Assembly: GCF_000518265.1 (NCBI RefSeq)
Contig: NZ_KI912410.1
Location: 62,001 to 126,000, forward strand
DNA from: Actinomadura oligospora ATCC 43269
GTDB lineage: Bacteria > Actinomycetota > Actinomycetes > Streptosporangiales > Streptosporangiaceae
Direction of reading: 5' to 3'
DNA length: 64,000 nucleotides
How positions within the stretch are numbered: position 1 is the stretch's first letter; each line of letters begins with the position of its first letter. Below the pieces are notes generated by a model, which saw only the letters and a program-made list of their open reading frames with translations, made no database searches and was not told the DNA's origin. Positions 1 through 8,835 of the stretch are shown here, one piece after another. The translations under genes were made by a program, and so were the position numbers.

Positions 1-1
1 G

Positions 2-331
2 GACGGCGTGCTCAGCGGTGGCACCCTTTTCCGGATCTTCGAGACCAAGCAGCACGTGTGCGAGGTCGGCGTGTGGCTGGACCCGGACGTGCGCGGACGC
101 GGCCTGATCACCAAGGCCGTGGGCGCGATGATCGACTGGGCGGTCGGCGTGCGCGGCATGCTGCGCGTGGAGTGGTGCTGCGAGCCGTCCAACGAGGCCA
201 GCATCGCGACCGCCAAGCGCATCGGCTTCACCTACGAGGGCACCATCCGGCAGGGCTTCAACTTCGACGGACGTCAGCGCGACTACCAGATGTGGGCCGT
301 CCTCGCCGACGAGTGGCGCTCCAGGAGCTGA
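2..331 (+). CDS. GNAT-family N-acetyltransferase, C-terminal part (5' end outside window)
   Basis: Open from the left edge to a TGA, so the N-terminus is missing. The visible part has the acetyl-CoA pyrophosphate-binding loop as VRGRGLITKAV (R-G-x-G type). It is followed by the EPSNEASIATAKRIGF segment, whose asparagine and following helix are typical of RimJ/RimL-like acetyltransferases, and by a closing beta strand (YQMWAVLADEW). Family enzymes transfer acetyl groups to protein N-termini, amino sugars or antibiotics; the substrate cannot be read from this fragment. It ends 132 bp before the TSUP transporter gene on the same strand, with no clear terminator between. Confidence 0.8.
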   Translation, partial: DGVLSGGTLFRIFETKQHVCEVGVWLDPDVRGRGLITKAVGAMIDWAVGVRGMLRVEWCCEPSNEASIATAKRIGFTYEGTIRQGFNFDGRQRDYQMWAVLADEWRSRS

Positions 332-463
332 CCGTCGCCACACCTCACGCGGCCCCATGGCCCCTCCGACGCGGCTCTGCCGCCGAAAGAGGGGCCATTG
401 CCCTTGTTCGTCCCGCTAGGCTAAGCGACATTCTTCGTTAAACCCTTACAGGGAGGCCGCCGG

Positions 464-1231
464 GTGGGGATCGAGCATGTCGTCATGCTGCTGGTGGCGG
501 CACTGGGCGCGGGCTGGGTGGACGCGGTGGTCGGCGGGGGCGGGCTCATCCAGCTGCCCGCGCTGCTGCTGCTCAACCCCGGCCAGCCCGTCGCCACCGC
601 GCTCGCCACCAACAAGGTCGCCTCGATCGCCGGGACGACCAGCGCCGCCTACGCCTACCTGCGCCGCACCAAGATCGACCGGACGGTCGCCTTCACCGGC
701 GCGGGCCTGGCCGTCGCGGGCTCGGCGGCGGGCGCGCTGTGCGCCTCGGTGATCTCCTCGGAGGTGTTCAAGCCGGTCATCATGGCCGTCCTGCTCGCGG
801 TCGCGGCGCTCGTGGTGTTCCGCCCGAGCCTCGGCCGCGAGCCGAGACTCGTGCTGCGCACCCGCCGCCGGATCGCCGCCGCGATCCTGGTCCCCGGCCT
901 CGTCATCGCCTTCTACGACGGCATCCTCGGCCCCGGCACCGGGACGTTCCTGGTCGTGGTGTTCACCGCCCTGCTCGGCGTCGACTTCGTCCACGCGTCC
1001 GCGCACGCGAAGGTCATCAACGTCAGCACGAACTTCGGCACGCTGCTGGTCTTCGCCGTCCAGGGCCACATCCTGTGGGCGCTCGGCCTCGCCATGGCCG
1101 TCGCGAACGCGACCGGCGCGCAGCTCGGCGCGCGCACCGCGATCCGGCGCGGCTCCGGGTTCGTCCGGATCGTCCTGCTGTGCGTGGTGACGCTGCTGGT
1201 CGCGAAGCTCGGCTACGAGCAGTTCGCGTAG
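464..1231 (+). CDS. TSUP (TauE/SafE) family membrane transporter
   Basis: A 255-residue polytopic membrane protein. The two internal half-repeats of the TauE/SafE family are visible: residues about 14-60 (WVDAVVGGGGLIQLPAL, then ATALATNKVASIAGT) and about 150-195 (FYDGILGPGTGTFLVVVF, then KVINVSTNFGTL). Seven or eight hydrophobic segments are expected. The family moves sulfite, sulfoacetate or other sulfur-containing or small organic anions across the cytoplasmic membrane; the substrate here is unknown. The start is GTG at 464, with GGGAGG at 451-456 as ribosome binding site. It converges with the GH15-like gene, only 22 bp away. Confidence 0.85.
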   Translation: MGIEHVVMLLVAALGAGWVDAVVGGGGLIQLPALLLLNPGQPVATALATNKVASIAGTTSAAYAYLRRTKIDRTVAFTGAGLAVAGSAAGALCASVISSEVFKPVIMAVLLAVAALVVFRPSLGREPRLVLRTRRRIAAAILVPGLVIAFYDGILGPGTGTFLVVVFTALLGVDFVHASAHAKVINVSTNFGTLLVFAVQGHILWALGLAMAVANATGAQLGARTAIRRGSGFVRIVLLCVVTLLVAKLGYEQFA

Positions 1232-1253
1232 CCCGCCACGCCCCGCCGGGCGT

Positions 1254-3089
1254 CTAGCCCTCGTCCGGGACGGGGAGCGGCTTCTCCAGCGCGGACAGGC
1301 TCAGCACGACCAGCGAGGACGTCCAGCCGAGCGGCGCGACGGCCGCCGGACGCCCGTACTCGTCCACCTTCTCGGGCAGCGCGCCCAGCGTCGTGCGGTG
1401 CGCGGACAGCCAGTCCAGGCGGGCCATCGCCTCCTCCGGACGGCCCGCCGCCGCGGCCGACAGCGTGAACAGCGCCATCTCCGGCGTCCAGGCGACCTTC
1501 GCGTTCCCCGACCAGCGCTCGCCCGGCAGGACGCCGCCGTTCGGCAGCGCCAGCTTCCCGGCGGCCGACCGCACGGCGTCGGTCACGCCCTGGTCGGCCG
1601 GGCCGAACGGCGGGCTGAGGAAGGTCACCGAGGTGTCCATGCGCCCGCCCCGGATGGGGGAGCGCGGGTAGCCGAGCGGCGCGAACCTCGCCGTGATCCC
1701 GCCCTCCACGCGGTGCGCCGCCCCCCGGTACAGCTCCGCCCGGTCGGCGTGGCCGAGGTCGCGGGCGAGCACGGAGGCCGCCCGCAGCCCGGCCAGGACG
1801 GGCCCGACGACGCCGAGCGTGGCGTGCCGCGGGTCCTGCTCGGACGAGGCGGGTCGCTCCCAGTAGTCCGAGGACGGCGGCGGCAGGCCGTCCGAGCGCA
1901 GCGACGCGGTCAGCTCGTCGGCGGCCCGGCGCACCATCGTCCACAGTTCCGGCAGGTCCTCGGCGGCCTCCGGGTTCTCGGTGTGGAAGAACCACGCGGC
2001 CCACAGCACCCAGCCGAGCGAGTCGAGCTGCGCGTGCCGTCCGTCCGCGACCGCGCTGCCGTCGGGGTTGTAGCGCGCGGCCCACATCCCCTTCGTGGTC
2101 TGCACGCGCGCGAGGAACCGCAGGATCCGCCGGGCCTCGGCCGGGTGGCCGGTCACGGTGAACGCCGCCGCCGCGAACGCCGAGTCGCGCGGCCACGAGT
2201 ACCGCCACGCCCCGTACCAGGACGCCAGGGACGCGCCGTTCGGCCTGGTCAGCAGCCGCAGGTCCTGGAGCGCGCGGGCGGCCATGTCCCGGTACCCGGT
2301 CGCCTTGTCGGCGGCGGAGGCGACCGTCAGCCGGTCGTGCTCGCCGTTCTCGTCCTTCGGATCCTCCGAGGGGGTCGGCGTGGGCGTGGGCGTCGGCCCG
2401 ATGGTCGGCTTCGCGGGCTTCCCGGCGGCGGGCGGACGCGCCGGAGACCCGGCCGCCGGAACCTCCGGCACCTTCGGCCGCGGCGCGACGGGCACGCACC
2501 CCTTCTCCGCGACCGCCTGGTCGCTCACCCCGCCGACCCCCGCGGGCCGCGCCGCGCCGACCTGCGCGGACCCGGCGGCGCGAGGGGATGCCGCAGTCGT
2601 GCTGATCTCGTTCCGGGTGGTCTGGAGGACGTCGTCAGGACGCGCCGGACGGTTCTTGCCCGTGGGCGGGCACGGCTTCAGCCAGGGGACGAGGCGTCCC
2701 GGGACGGTCCCGCGCGCCAGCCAGGTCTGGTCACCCCGGACGGCCTCGGCGACGCGCGGATCCGATCCGGAGACGGTGATGGCGTCCTCGCCGCCCGTCG
2801 GGACGAGCCGGACCCGCCCGTCCGCGAGCCGGACGACGGACGAGTCGGGCAGGTAGCGCGCGCCCTGGCCGTCCGAGGGAGGCAGCGGGTCGCCCGCGAA
2901 CGGCCAGCCGCCCCCGCCGACGAGGCCGGGGCTGGCCCACTCCGGGTCGCCGTTCTCCGGGAGCGTGACGCCGCAGGTCGCGGCCAGGGCGGAGACGAGC
3001 AGGAGCGCGGAGGCACGCCGCACGCGACCGGGCCATGAGGTGGGCCACACCGTCGGCCACGCCGTCGGCCCGACTCCGCTGTCCGCCAC
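1254..3089 (-). CDS. Secreted glycoside hydrolase family 15-like (glucoamylase-type) protein
   Basis: 611 residues. An Arg-rich N-terminus and a hydrophobic segment (ASALLLVSALAATC) look like a Sec signal; the cysteine after AAT could be a weak lipobox. Residues about 50-240 form a low-complexity region rich in Pro and Thr. The C-terminal half has the (alpha/alpha)6-barrel signature SWYGAWRYSWPRDSAF, in which the WPRD core corresponds to the substrate-binding region of GH15 glucoamylases, followed by QLDSLGWVLWAAWFF. Expected activity is exo-hydrolysis of alpha-glucans or trehalose-like sugars outside the membrane, but no catalytic glutamate pair was assigned. The start is GTG at 3089 behind GGGGGAGG. 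It diverges from sucC. Confidence 0.7.
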   Translation of the reverse strand: MADSGVGPTAWPTVWPTSWPGRVRRASALLLVSALAATCGVTLPENGDPEWASPGLVGGGGWPFAGDPLPPSDGQGARYLPDSSVVRLADGRVRLVPTGGEDAITVSGSDPRVAEAVRGDQTWLARGTVPGRLVPWLKPCPPTGKNRPARPDDVLQTTRNEISTTAASPRAAGSAQVGAARPAGVGGVSDQAVAEKGCVPVAPRPKVPEVPAAGSPARPPAAGKPAKPTIGPTPTPTPTPSEDPKDENGEHDRLTVASAADKATGYRDMAARALQDLRLLTRPNGASLASWYGAWRYSWPRDSAFAAAAFTVTGHPAEARRILRFLARVQTTKGMWAARYNPDGSAVADGRHAQLDSLGWVLWAAWFFHTENPEAAEDLPELWTMVRRAADELTASLRSDGLPPPSSDYWERPASSEQDPRHATLGVVGPVLAGLRAASVLARDLGHADRAELYRGAAHRVEGGITARFAPLGYPRSPIRGGRMDTSVTFLSPPFGPADQGVTDAVRSAAGKLALPNGGVLPGERWSGNAKVAWTPEMALFTLSAAAAGRPEEAMARLDWLSAHRTTLGALPEKVDEYGRPAAVAPLGWTSSLVVLSLSALEKPLPVPDEG

Positions 3090-3409
3090 CGCACCTCCCC
3101 CTTGAGACGGGCCTTAGTACATCAAACTCAGCCAAACGCCGCAGTGCGCTCAGGGGGTGAACGCCGCATTCGACGCAGGGTTCCTCCCTCCTCTCATACC
3201 CCCCTCCGGCCCGGGGGAGCAGGGACGGATGAGCAACCTCACACCCCCTCCGGGAACACGGCGGCCCCCCGGCGGCGTGACCACGGGCGGAGGTTGACTA
3301 GGCTGCTTCGACGGAGCGGACCGCAGAGTGGCGGCCGCACGGCGCCCTGAGTCCCCGTGCCCCTCACTTGACCCGCGGTCGTTGGCTGTCGATCCGTTAA
3401 GGACGCCTC
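3090..3409 (+). other. Intergenic region between the GH15-like gene and sucC
   Basis: 320 bp with no credible gene; the open frames crossing it lack coding character. It must hold the divergent promoters of the GH15-like gene and sucCD. TTGACT followed directly by TAGGCT lies at about 3294-3305; TAGGCT resembles an actinobacterial -10, but no well-spaced -35 was found. The sucC ribosome binding site (AAGGA) is just before 3410. Confidence 0.4.
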
Positions 3410-4588
3410 GTGGACCTGTTCGAACATCAGGCAAAGGAACTCTTTGCCGAGTACGGGGTACCGGTGCCCACCGGCAAGGTCGCCCGTACTCCCCAGGAAG
3501 CGCGTGCCATCGCGGAGGAGCTCTTCTCCGCGGGCAGCAAGAAGGTCGTCGTCAAGGCCCAGGTGAAGACCGGTGGCCGCGGCAAGGCCGGCGGCGTGAA
3601 GCTCGCCGACACCGCCGACGAGGCGGAGACCCTCGCGAACCAGATCCTCGGCATGGACATCAAGGGCCACACGGTCCACAAGGTCCTGGTCGAGGAGGGC
3701 TCGGCGATCGCGCAGGAGTACTACTTCTCCTTCCTGCTCGACCGTGCGAACCGCACCTTCCTCTCCATCTGCTCCGTCGAGGGCGGCGTGGAGATCGAGG
3801 AGGTGCCGCACGACCAGCTCGCCATGGTGCAGGTCTCGCCGCTGGACGGCATCGACCTGGCCCGGGCGCGGCAGATCGCCGAGCAGGGCCGCCTCCCCGA
3901 GGAGGCCCTGGACGGCGCCGCCGCCATCATCGAGCGGCTCTGGGCCGTCTTCACCGACGAGGACGCGACCCTCGTCGAGGTGAACCCGATGATCCTCACC
4001 GCCGACGGCCAGGTGAAGGCCCTCGACGGCAAGGTCTCGCTGGACGACAACGCGTCCTTCCGCCAGGAGCACGACGAGCTCGAGGACAAGGCCGGCGCCG
4101 ACCCGCTGGAGGCCAAGGCCAAGGCCCTCGACCTCAACTACGTCAAGCTCGAGGGCAACGTCGGCATCATCGGCAACGGCGCGGGCCTGGTCATGTCCAC
4201 CCTGGACGTGGTCGCCTACGCCGGCGAGGGCCACGGCGGCATGAAGCCCGCCAACTTCCTCGACATCGGCGGCGGCGCGTCCGCCGAGGTGATGGCCAAC
4301 GGCCTGGAGATCGTCCTGTCGGACGCCGACGTCAAGTCGGTGTTCGTCAACGTCTTCGGCGGCATCACCGCCTGCGACGCCGTCGCGAACGGCATCGTGT
4401 CGGCCTACAAGCTGCTCGCGGACCGCGGCGAGGCCGTGGACCGCCCGCTGGTCGTCCGGCTCGACGGCAACAACGCCGAGCTCGGCCGCCAGATCCTGAA
4501 GGACGCGGCGCTGCCCGGCGTCCAGCAGGTGGAGACCATGGACGACGCGGCCGAGCGGGCCGCCGAACTCGCCGCGGCAGGTGCGTGA
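3410..4588 (+). CDS. sucC: Succinyl-CoA synthetase, beta subunit (ADP/GDP-forming)
   Basis: 392 residues, the usual length. The N-terminal MDLFEHQAKELFAEYGVPVP is the diagnostic start of SucC. It is followed by an ATP-grasp nucleotide-binding domain (KTGGRGKAGGVKLA; EVNPMILTADG carries metal ligands) and a C-terminal ligase/CoA domain (GNGAGLVMSTLD, FVNVFGGITACDAVANGI). With SucD it converts succinyl-CoA, ADP or GDP and phosphate to succinate, NTP and CoA in the TCA cycle. The start is GTG at 3410 with AAGGA upstream. sucD follows with only one base between the stop and the next ATG, so the two are translationally coupled. Confidence 0.97.
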   Translation: MDLFEHQAKELFAEYGVPVPTGKVARTPQEARAIAEELFSAGSKKVVVKAQVKTGGRGKAGGVKLADTADEAETLANQILGMDIKGHTVHKVLVEEGSAIAQEYYFSFLLDRANRTFLSICSVEGGVEIEEVPHDQLAMVQVSPLDGIDLARARQIAEQGRLPEEALDGAAAIIERLWAVFTDEDATLVEVNPMILTADGQVKALDGKVSLDDNASFRQEHDELEDKAGADPLEAKAKALDLNYVKLEGNVGIIGNGAGLVMSTLDVVAYAGEGHGGMKPANFLDIGGGASAEVMANGLEIVLSDADVKSVFVNVFGGITACDAVANGIVSAYKLLADRGEAVDRPLVVRLDGNNAELGRQILKDAALPGVQQVETMDDAAERAAELAAAGA

Positions 4589-4589
4589 A

Positions 4590-5477
4590 ATGGCCATCTG
4601 GCTCACTGAGAACAGCAAGATCATCGTCCAGGGCATCACCGGCTCGGAGGGCTCCAAGCACGGCCGCCGGATGCTCGCCTCGGGCGCCCAGGTCGTCGGC
4701 GGCGTGAACGCGCGCAAGGCCGGCACCACCGTCGAGTTCGACGGCACCGAGCTCCCGGTCTTCGGCACCGTCAAGGAGGCCATGGAGAAGACCGGCGCGG
4801 ACGTGTCGGTCGTCTTCGTCCCGCCGAAGTTCACCAAGGACGCCGTCGTCGAGGCGATCGACGCCGAGATCCCGCTGTGCGTGGTCATCACCGAGGGCAT
4901 CCCGGTGCACGACACCGCCTACTTCTGGGCGTACGCCGAGTCCAAGGGCAACAAGACCCGGATCATCGGGCCGAACTGCCCGGGCATCGCGTCCCCCGGC
5001 AAGTCCAACGCGGGCATCATCCCGGCCGACATCACCACGCCCGGCCGCATCGGCCTGGTGTCCAAGTCGGGCACGCTGACCTACCAGATGATGTACGAGC
5101 TGCGTGACTTCGGGTTCTCCACCTGCGTCGGCATCGGCGGCGACCCGATCATCGGCACCACGCACATCGACGCCCTCCAGGCGTTCCAGGACGACCCCGA
5201 CACCGACGCCATCGTCATGATCGGCGAGATCGGCGGCGACGCCGAGGAGCGCGCGGCGGCCTTCATCGAGAAGAACGTCACCAAGCCGGTCGTCGGCTAC
5301 GTGGCGGGCTTCACCGCTCCCGAGGGCAAGACGATGGGCCACGCCGGCGCGATCGTCTCCGGCTCCGCGGGCACCGCCCAGGCGAAGAAGGAAGCGCTGG
5401 AGAAGGTCGGCGTCAAGGTCGGCAAGACCCCGAGCGAGACCGCCCGCCTCATGGCGGACATCATGCGCAACCTCTGA
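4590..5477 (+). CDS. sucD: Succinyl-CoA synthetase, alpha subunit
   Basis: 295 residues from ATG 4590 (MAIWLTENSKIIVQGITG); an in-frame GTG at 4581 would add three residues and is less likely. The Rossmann CoA-binding loop is GITGSEGSKHGRRM (residues about 15-28). The phosphorylated active-site histidine lies in GHAGAIVSGSAGTA near the C-terminus, and GEIGGDAEE is the conserved partner loop. It forms the TCA-cycle succinyl-CoA synthetase with SucC. A strong hairpin terminator follows at 5501-5540. Confidence 0.97.
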   Translation: MAIWLTENSKIIVQGITGSEGSKHGRRMLASGAQVVGGVNARKAGTTVEFDGTELPVFGTVKEAMEKTGADVSVVFVPPKFTKDAVVEAIDAEIPLCVVITEGIPVHDTAYFWAYAESKGNKTRIIGPNCPGIASPGKSNAGIIPADITTPGRIGLVSKSGTLTYQMMYELRDFGFSTCVGIGGDPIIGTTHIDALQAFQDDPDTDAIVMIGEIGGDAEERAAAFIEKNVTKPVVGYVAGFTAPEGKTMGHAGAIVSGSAGTAQAKKEALEKVGVKVGKTPSETARLMADIMRNL

Positions 5478-5500
5478 TCCACCCGATCAGGGCCACGAAG

Positions 5501-5542
5501 GACGCCCGAGCCGCACACCGCGGCGCGGGCGTCTTTCGTTTT
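5501..5542 (+). terminator. Rho-independent terminator of sucCD
   Basis: GACGCCCG (5501-5508) pairs with CGGGCGTC (5526-5533) and the inner GCCGC (5510-5514) pairs with GCGGC (5520-5524), with one A/G mismatch. It is followed by TTTCGTTTT. Confidence 0.85.
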
Positions 5543-5585
5543 CCGCCGTCTTTCCGTTTCCGCCGTCTTTCGCGGCGTTCGGGGC

Positions 5586-5612
5586 TAGAACATGAACCAT
5601 GCTCATGTTCTA
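5586..5612. promoter_or_regulatory. Perfect 10-bp inverted repeat, probable operator of the M19-like gene
   Basis: TAGAACATGA and TCATGTTCTA are exact reverse complements, separated by seven bases (ACCATGC). The repeat ends 37 bp before the ATG at 5649, where a promoter is expected. The right arm plus flanks (CTCATGTTCTAA) occurs again in the palindrome at 44442-44457. A homodimeric repressor site is the simplest reading; the regulator is not identified here. Confidence 0.6.
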
Positions 5613-5648
5613 ATGAGGGCGCATCGCCCCCACCCCCCTGGAGCGGCC

Positions 5649-7283
5649 ATGAGCCCCCCGCGTGTCCCCCGACTCTCCCGCCCGGTCACGGCCCTGCTGA
5701 CCGCCCTCCTGTGCGCCCTCGGAACGGCCTCCGCCGCGCACGCCGCCCGTCCCGCCGCCCCGCCGGTCCGGCCGTCCGCCGCGTCGGCGCCGGTGCGCGG
5801 GCTCCTCGACGCCCACACCCACATCGAGGGCGCCGAGGACATGGGCGGACGCATGATCTGCGGCCAGCCGTTCGACCCCGACGGCATCGCCGCCGCCCTG
5901 CGCGACTGCCCGGACCACTATCCGAACGGCGAGTTCGCGGTCTTCGAGAACTTCCTCAAGAACGGCAGCCCGTTCGGCACCCACGACCCGGTCGGCTGGC
6001 CCACGTTCAAGGACTGGCCCGCCCACGACTCGCTGACCCACCAGCAGGTCTACTACACCTGGCTGGAGCGGGCCTGGCGCGGCGGCCTCCGGATCATCGT
6101 GGACCAGTACGTCGCGAACAAGGTGCTCTGCGACCTGTACCCGCTGAAGAAGAACCCCTGTGACGAGGACGCCACGATCGACCTCGAACACGGCAAGGCC
6201 GTCCAGCTGCAGACCTACGTCGACAACCTGAGCGGCGGGCCGGGGAAGGGCTGGTTCCGGCTCGTCCACACGCCCGAGGAGGCGCGGGCGGTCGCCGCGT
6301 CCGGGAAGCTCGCCGTCGTCGAGAGCATCGAGTCGTCCGAGCCGTTCGGGTGCCGCGAGGTCCGGGACGTCCCGCAGTGCACCGAGAAGCAGATCGACGC
6401 GGGCCTGGACCACATGAAGGCCCAGGGCGTGACCAGCATGTTCGTCTGCCACAAGTTCGACAACGCGCTCTGCGGCGTCCGCATGGACGGCGGGATGGCG
6501 GGCGTCGCCGTCAACATCGGCAACTTCGTCGGGACGGGCCAGTTCTGGAACGTCGAGACCTGCACCGGCCCCGCGCACGACAACACGGTGACGCCGCAGG
6601 TCACGCTGCCCGCCGCCGTCCGGCTCGCGCTCGGCCTGCCGAACCTGCCCGCGCCGTTCTACCCGGCCGCCCCGCACTGCAACACCCGCGGCCTGACCCC
6701 GCTCGGCGCGCACATGATCAAGGAGATGATCAAGCGCAGGATGGTCGTCCAGATCGACCACATGAGCGCCAAGGCCGCCGACCAGGCCCTGACGATCCTG
6801 GAGCAGGCGCACTACCCGGGCGTGATCTCGTCGCACAGCTGGGCCGACCCGGGCTACTACGAGCGGATCTACCGGCTCGGCGGCATGGTCACCGAGTACG
6901 GCTCGCCCGCCGACCAGTTCGCGGGCGGCTGGCGTGACGCGAAGCAGGCGTTCCAGAAGTCCGGCGCCACGGGCCCGTTCGGCTTCGGCTACGGCCTGGA
7001 CGCCAACGGCTTCGGCCCGCTGCCCGCCGCGCGCAAGGGCAGCGACGTCCAGTACCCGTTCACCGCGCTCAGCGGCGTCACGCTGGACAAGCTGCGCACC
7101 GGCCAGCGCACCTGGGACCTCAACGTGGACGGCGTCGCCAACTACGGCCTCGTCCCCGACTGGATGGAGGACGTCCGCAAGACCGCCGGCCCCGAGCTGA
7201 CCGACGACATGGCCAACGGCGCCGAGACCTACCTGCGCATGTGGGAGCGCGTGAACGCCTACCAGCCCCCACCTGGCTTCTGA
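5649..7283 (+). CDS. Secreted M19-like (membrane dipeptidase-type) metallohydrolase of the amidohydrolase fold
   Basis: 544 residues from ATG 5649 (GGAG at 5640-5643); the longer frame from 5592 starts inside the inverted repeat and is rejected. An N-terminal signal peptide ends near AAHAARP. Metal-binding motifs of the TIM-barrel hydrolases are visible in order: DAHTHIEG (HxH), VVESIE (bridging acidic residue), VCHKFDNALCG, QIDHMSAKAADQAL, VISSHSWADP and GFGYGLDANG. The order matches renal-dipeptidase-like M19 enzymes (histidine before NNA, D-[VH]-[SM]-like, SHS), although the protein is longer than typical M19 members. It probably cleaves a dipeptide or related amide outside the cell. It converges with the esterase gene across a bidirectional terminator. 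Confidence 0.7.
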   Translation: MSPPRVPRLSRPVTALLTALLCALGTASAAHAARPAAPPVRPSAASAPVRGLLDAHTHIEGAEDMGGRMICGQPFDPDGIAAALRDCPDHYPNGEFAVFENFLKNGSPFGTHDPVGWPTFKDWPAHDSLTHQQVYYTWLERAWRGGLRIIVDQYVANKVLCDLYPLKKNPCDEDATIDLEHGKAVQLQTYVDNLSGGPGKGWFRLVHTPEEARAVAASGKLAVVESIESSEPFGCREVRDVPQCTEKQIDAGLDHMKAQGVTSMFVCHKFDNALCGVRMDGGMAGVAVNIGNFVGTGQFWNVETCTGPAHDNTVTPQVTLPAAVRLALGLPNLPAPFYPAAPHCNTRGLTPLGAHMIKEMIKRRMVVQIDHMSAKAADQALTILEQAHYPGVISSHSWADPGYYERIYRLGGMVTEYGSPADQFAGGWRDAKQAFQKSGATGPFGFGYGLDANGFGPLPAARKGSDVQYPFTALSGVTLDKLRTGQRTWDLNVDGVANYGLVPDWMEDVRKTAGPELTDDMANGAETYLRMWERVNAYQPPPGF

Positions 7284-7296
7284 CCCGCACTTCCAT

Positions 7297-7329
7297 CGAC
7301 GCCCTCGGCACGCCGTGCCGGGGGCGTCG
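7297..7329. terminator. Bidirectional terminator hairpin
   Basis: A 15-bp stem (7297-7311 with 7315-7329, one G-T wobble) and loop GCC sit between two convergent genes. Confidence 0.7.
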
Positions 7330-7343
7330 GCGTGGGCGCGGGC

Positions 7344-8519
7344 TCAGGGACGCTTGATCGCGTGGACCGGGACGGACGGCATGCTGCCCGGCGGACGCGC
7401 CGGCCCCCTGCTCGGCCCCGGCGTCCGGGCCGTCCCCTGCGCCGGGTTGCCGAGCCGGTTCGTCGCCCAGGTCAGGAACTTGGGGAACGCCGGATTCCAG
7501 GCCGCGTAGGTGTGCCGGGCGTGCGGGATCATGACCATCGGCCCGTCCTGCCCGTGACTCTGCAGGACGCTGTGGAAGAGCTTGGCGTCCGACACGTCCC
7601 CGCGGTCGGACTGGCCCGCCATCAGCCAGAACGCGGGCAGCTTCGCGCCGGGCGGCCAGTTGGTGAGCCGCCACAGCGGGTCGTTCTCCAGGCGCGCGCG
7701 GGCGTTGCCGTCGAACGGGTCGGAGCCGTGCTCGGGCAGCGGCTGGAAGTAGCCGCTCATGACCCCGGCCAGGCCGAACACGTTCGCGTGCCGCAGCGCC
7801 ATGTTCGCCGCGCAGAATCCGCCCTCGGAGAACCCGGCGACGCCCCAGCGCGCCCCGGGCGGGTCGGTGCGGAACGACGTCTCGACGTCCGCCGGGACGT
7901 CGTCGGCGAGGTAGGTGTCGTTCCTGTCGCCCTTGGGCCGGTCCAGGCACTGCGAACCGCCCGCGCCGTGGGCGTTGCCGTTGATGTTCGGCATCACCAG
8001 GATCGTGGGCTTGACCTGGTGCTTGTTCAGCATCGAGGTGAAGGTCGAGGTCACGTGCAGGCCGCGCTGCCAGTCCTCCGGCTCACCGGGGGAGCCGTGC
8101 AGCAGCTCCAGCACCGGGAACCGCGCCGAGGCGTACTGCGCCTGGAAGTACTGCGGCGGCAGGTAGACCAGGCCCTCGCGGCTGATCCGGCTCCTGGACC
8201 CCGCGAACGTCGTGGTCACCAGCAGGCCGTCCCGGGCCGGGGTACCGCCGATCTTGAGGTTCTTCCCGCCTCCGGGCGGCAGCGCCTGCACCCCCGGATG
8301 GTGCCCGGCCAGGTCGTCGACCAGGTCGCTCCAGGTCTGGTAGTAGTCGTAGAACCGGTTGACCAGCGCCATCCCGAAGACCGACGAGAGCGCGAACGCC
8401 AGCACCCCCGCGCTCACCCGCAGCACGAGCGGCGGGCCCTGCCGGGCGAGGACGTACGCCAGACCGCCGACGATGGCCACGATCAGCAGCATGACCAGCA
8501 CGCTCTGCGGACCGAACAC
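7344..8519 (-). CDS. Membrane-anchored alpha/beta-hydrolase (esterase D/antigen 85-like)
   Basis: 391 residues from GTG 8519, which has GGGAGGGATC upstream. Two hydrophobic segments (SVLVMLLIVAIVGGLAYVLA and SAGVLAFALSSVFGMALV) near the N-terminus should anchor it, with the catalytic domain outside. The nucleophile elbow is GFSEGG (GxSxG) in WGVAGFSEGGFCAAN; FPVLELLHGSPG forms the oxyanion-hole region and HARHTYAAWNPAF supplies the likely catalytic histidine. ILVMPNINGNAH is typical of the esterase-D/mycolyltransferase-like group. The substrate is unknown. A Pro/Gly-rich C-terminus follows the fold. Confidence 0.75.
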   Translation of the reverse strand: MFGPQSVLVMLLIVAIVGGLAYVLARQGPPLVLRVSAGVLAFALSSVFGMALVNRFYDYYQTWSDLVDDLAGHHPGVQALPPGGGKNLKIGGTPARDGLLVTTTFAGSRSRISREGLVYLPPQYFQAQYASARFPVLELLHGSPGEPEDWQRGLHVTSTFTSMLNKHQVKPTILVMPNINGNAHGAGGSQCLDRPKGDRNDTYLADDVPADVETSFRTDPPGARWGVAGFSEGGFCAANMALRHANVFGLAGVMSGYFQPLPEHGSDPFDGNARARLENDPLWRLTNWPPGAKLPAFWLMAGQSDRGDVSDAKLFHSVLQSHGQDGPMVMIPHARHTYAAWNPAFPKFLTWATNRLGNPAQGTARTPGPSRGPARPPGSMPSVPVHAIKRP

Positions 8520-8835
8520 AGGATCCCTCCCCGTGGGACGCCGAGTGCCCTCCTCCCCGACGGAGGAGCACCCGTCCTGATGCGCACAACGCAACGAAGT
8601 CGCGTGGAGATCCAGAGTTACCCGATCGTTGCGCGTGCTCCGTCCATCCTGCCGCGCCGGGACCCGGTTCACGCCACTCCCCGCACCGCCGTGGCCCATT
8701 CCCGACCCCGCCGCGGAGCCGGTTCCGGCCGTGCCACCGCGTCGGTCACGGCTTCGCCGCCGGGCTGGTCACGGCTTCGCCGCAAAGGCGACACGCCGGG
8801 CTCGGGAGGGCGGGGGACGAGTTGAGGGTGCCAGC
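8520..8835 (+). other. Divergent intergenic region between the esterase gene and perM
   Basis: 316 bp without a gene. It contains a 17-bp direct repeat starting GGTCACGGCTTCGCCG at 8744-8760 and 8767-8783 (23-bp period) about 55-90 bp before perM. No convincing promoter hexamers were identified. Confidence 0.4.

Noticed and set aside
8744..8783. Two 17-bp direct repeats before perM as a CRISPR or operator array
   Set aside because: Only two copies with a 6-base spacer; recorded as a simple direct repeat.
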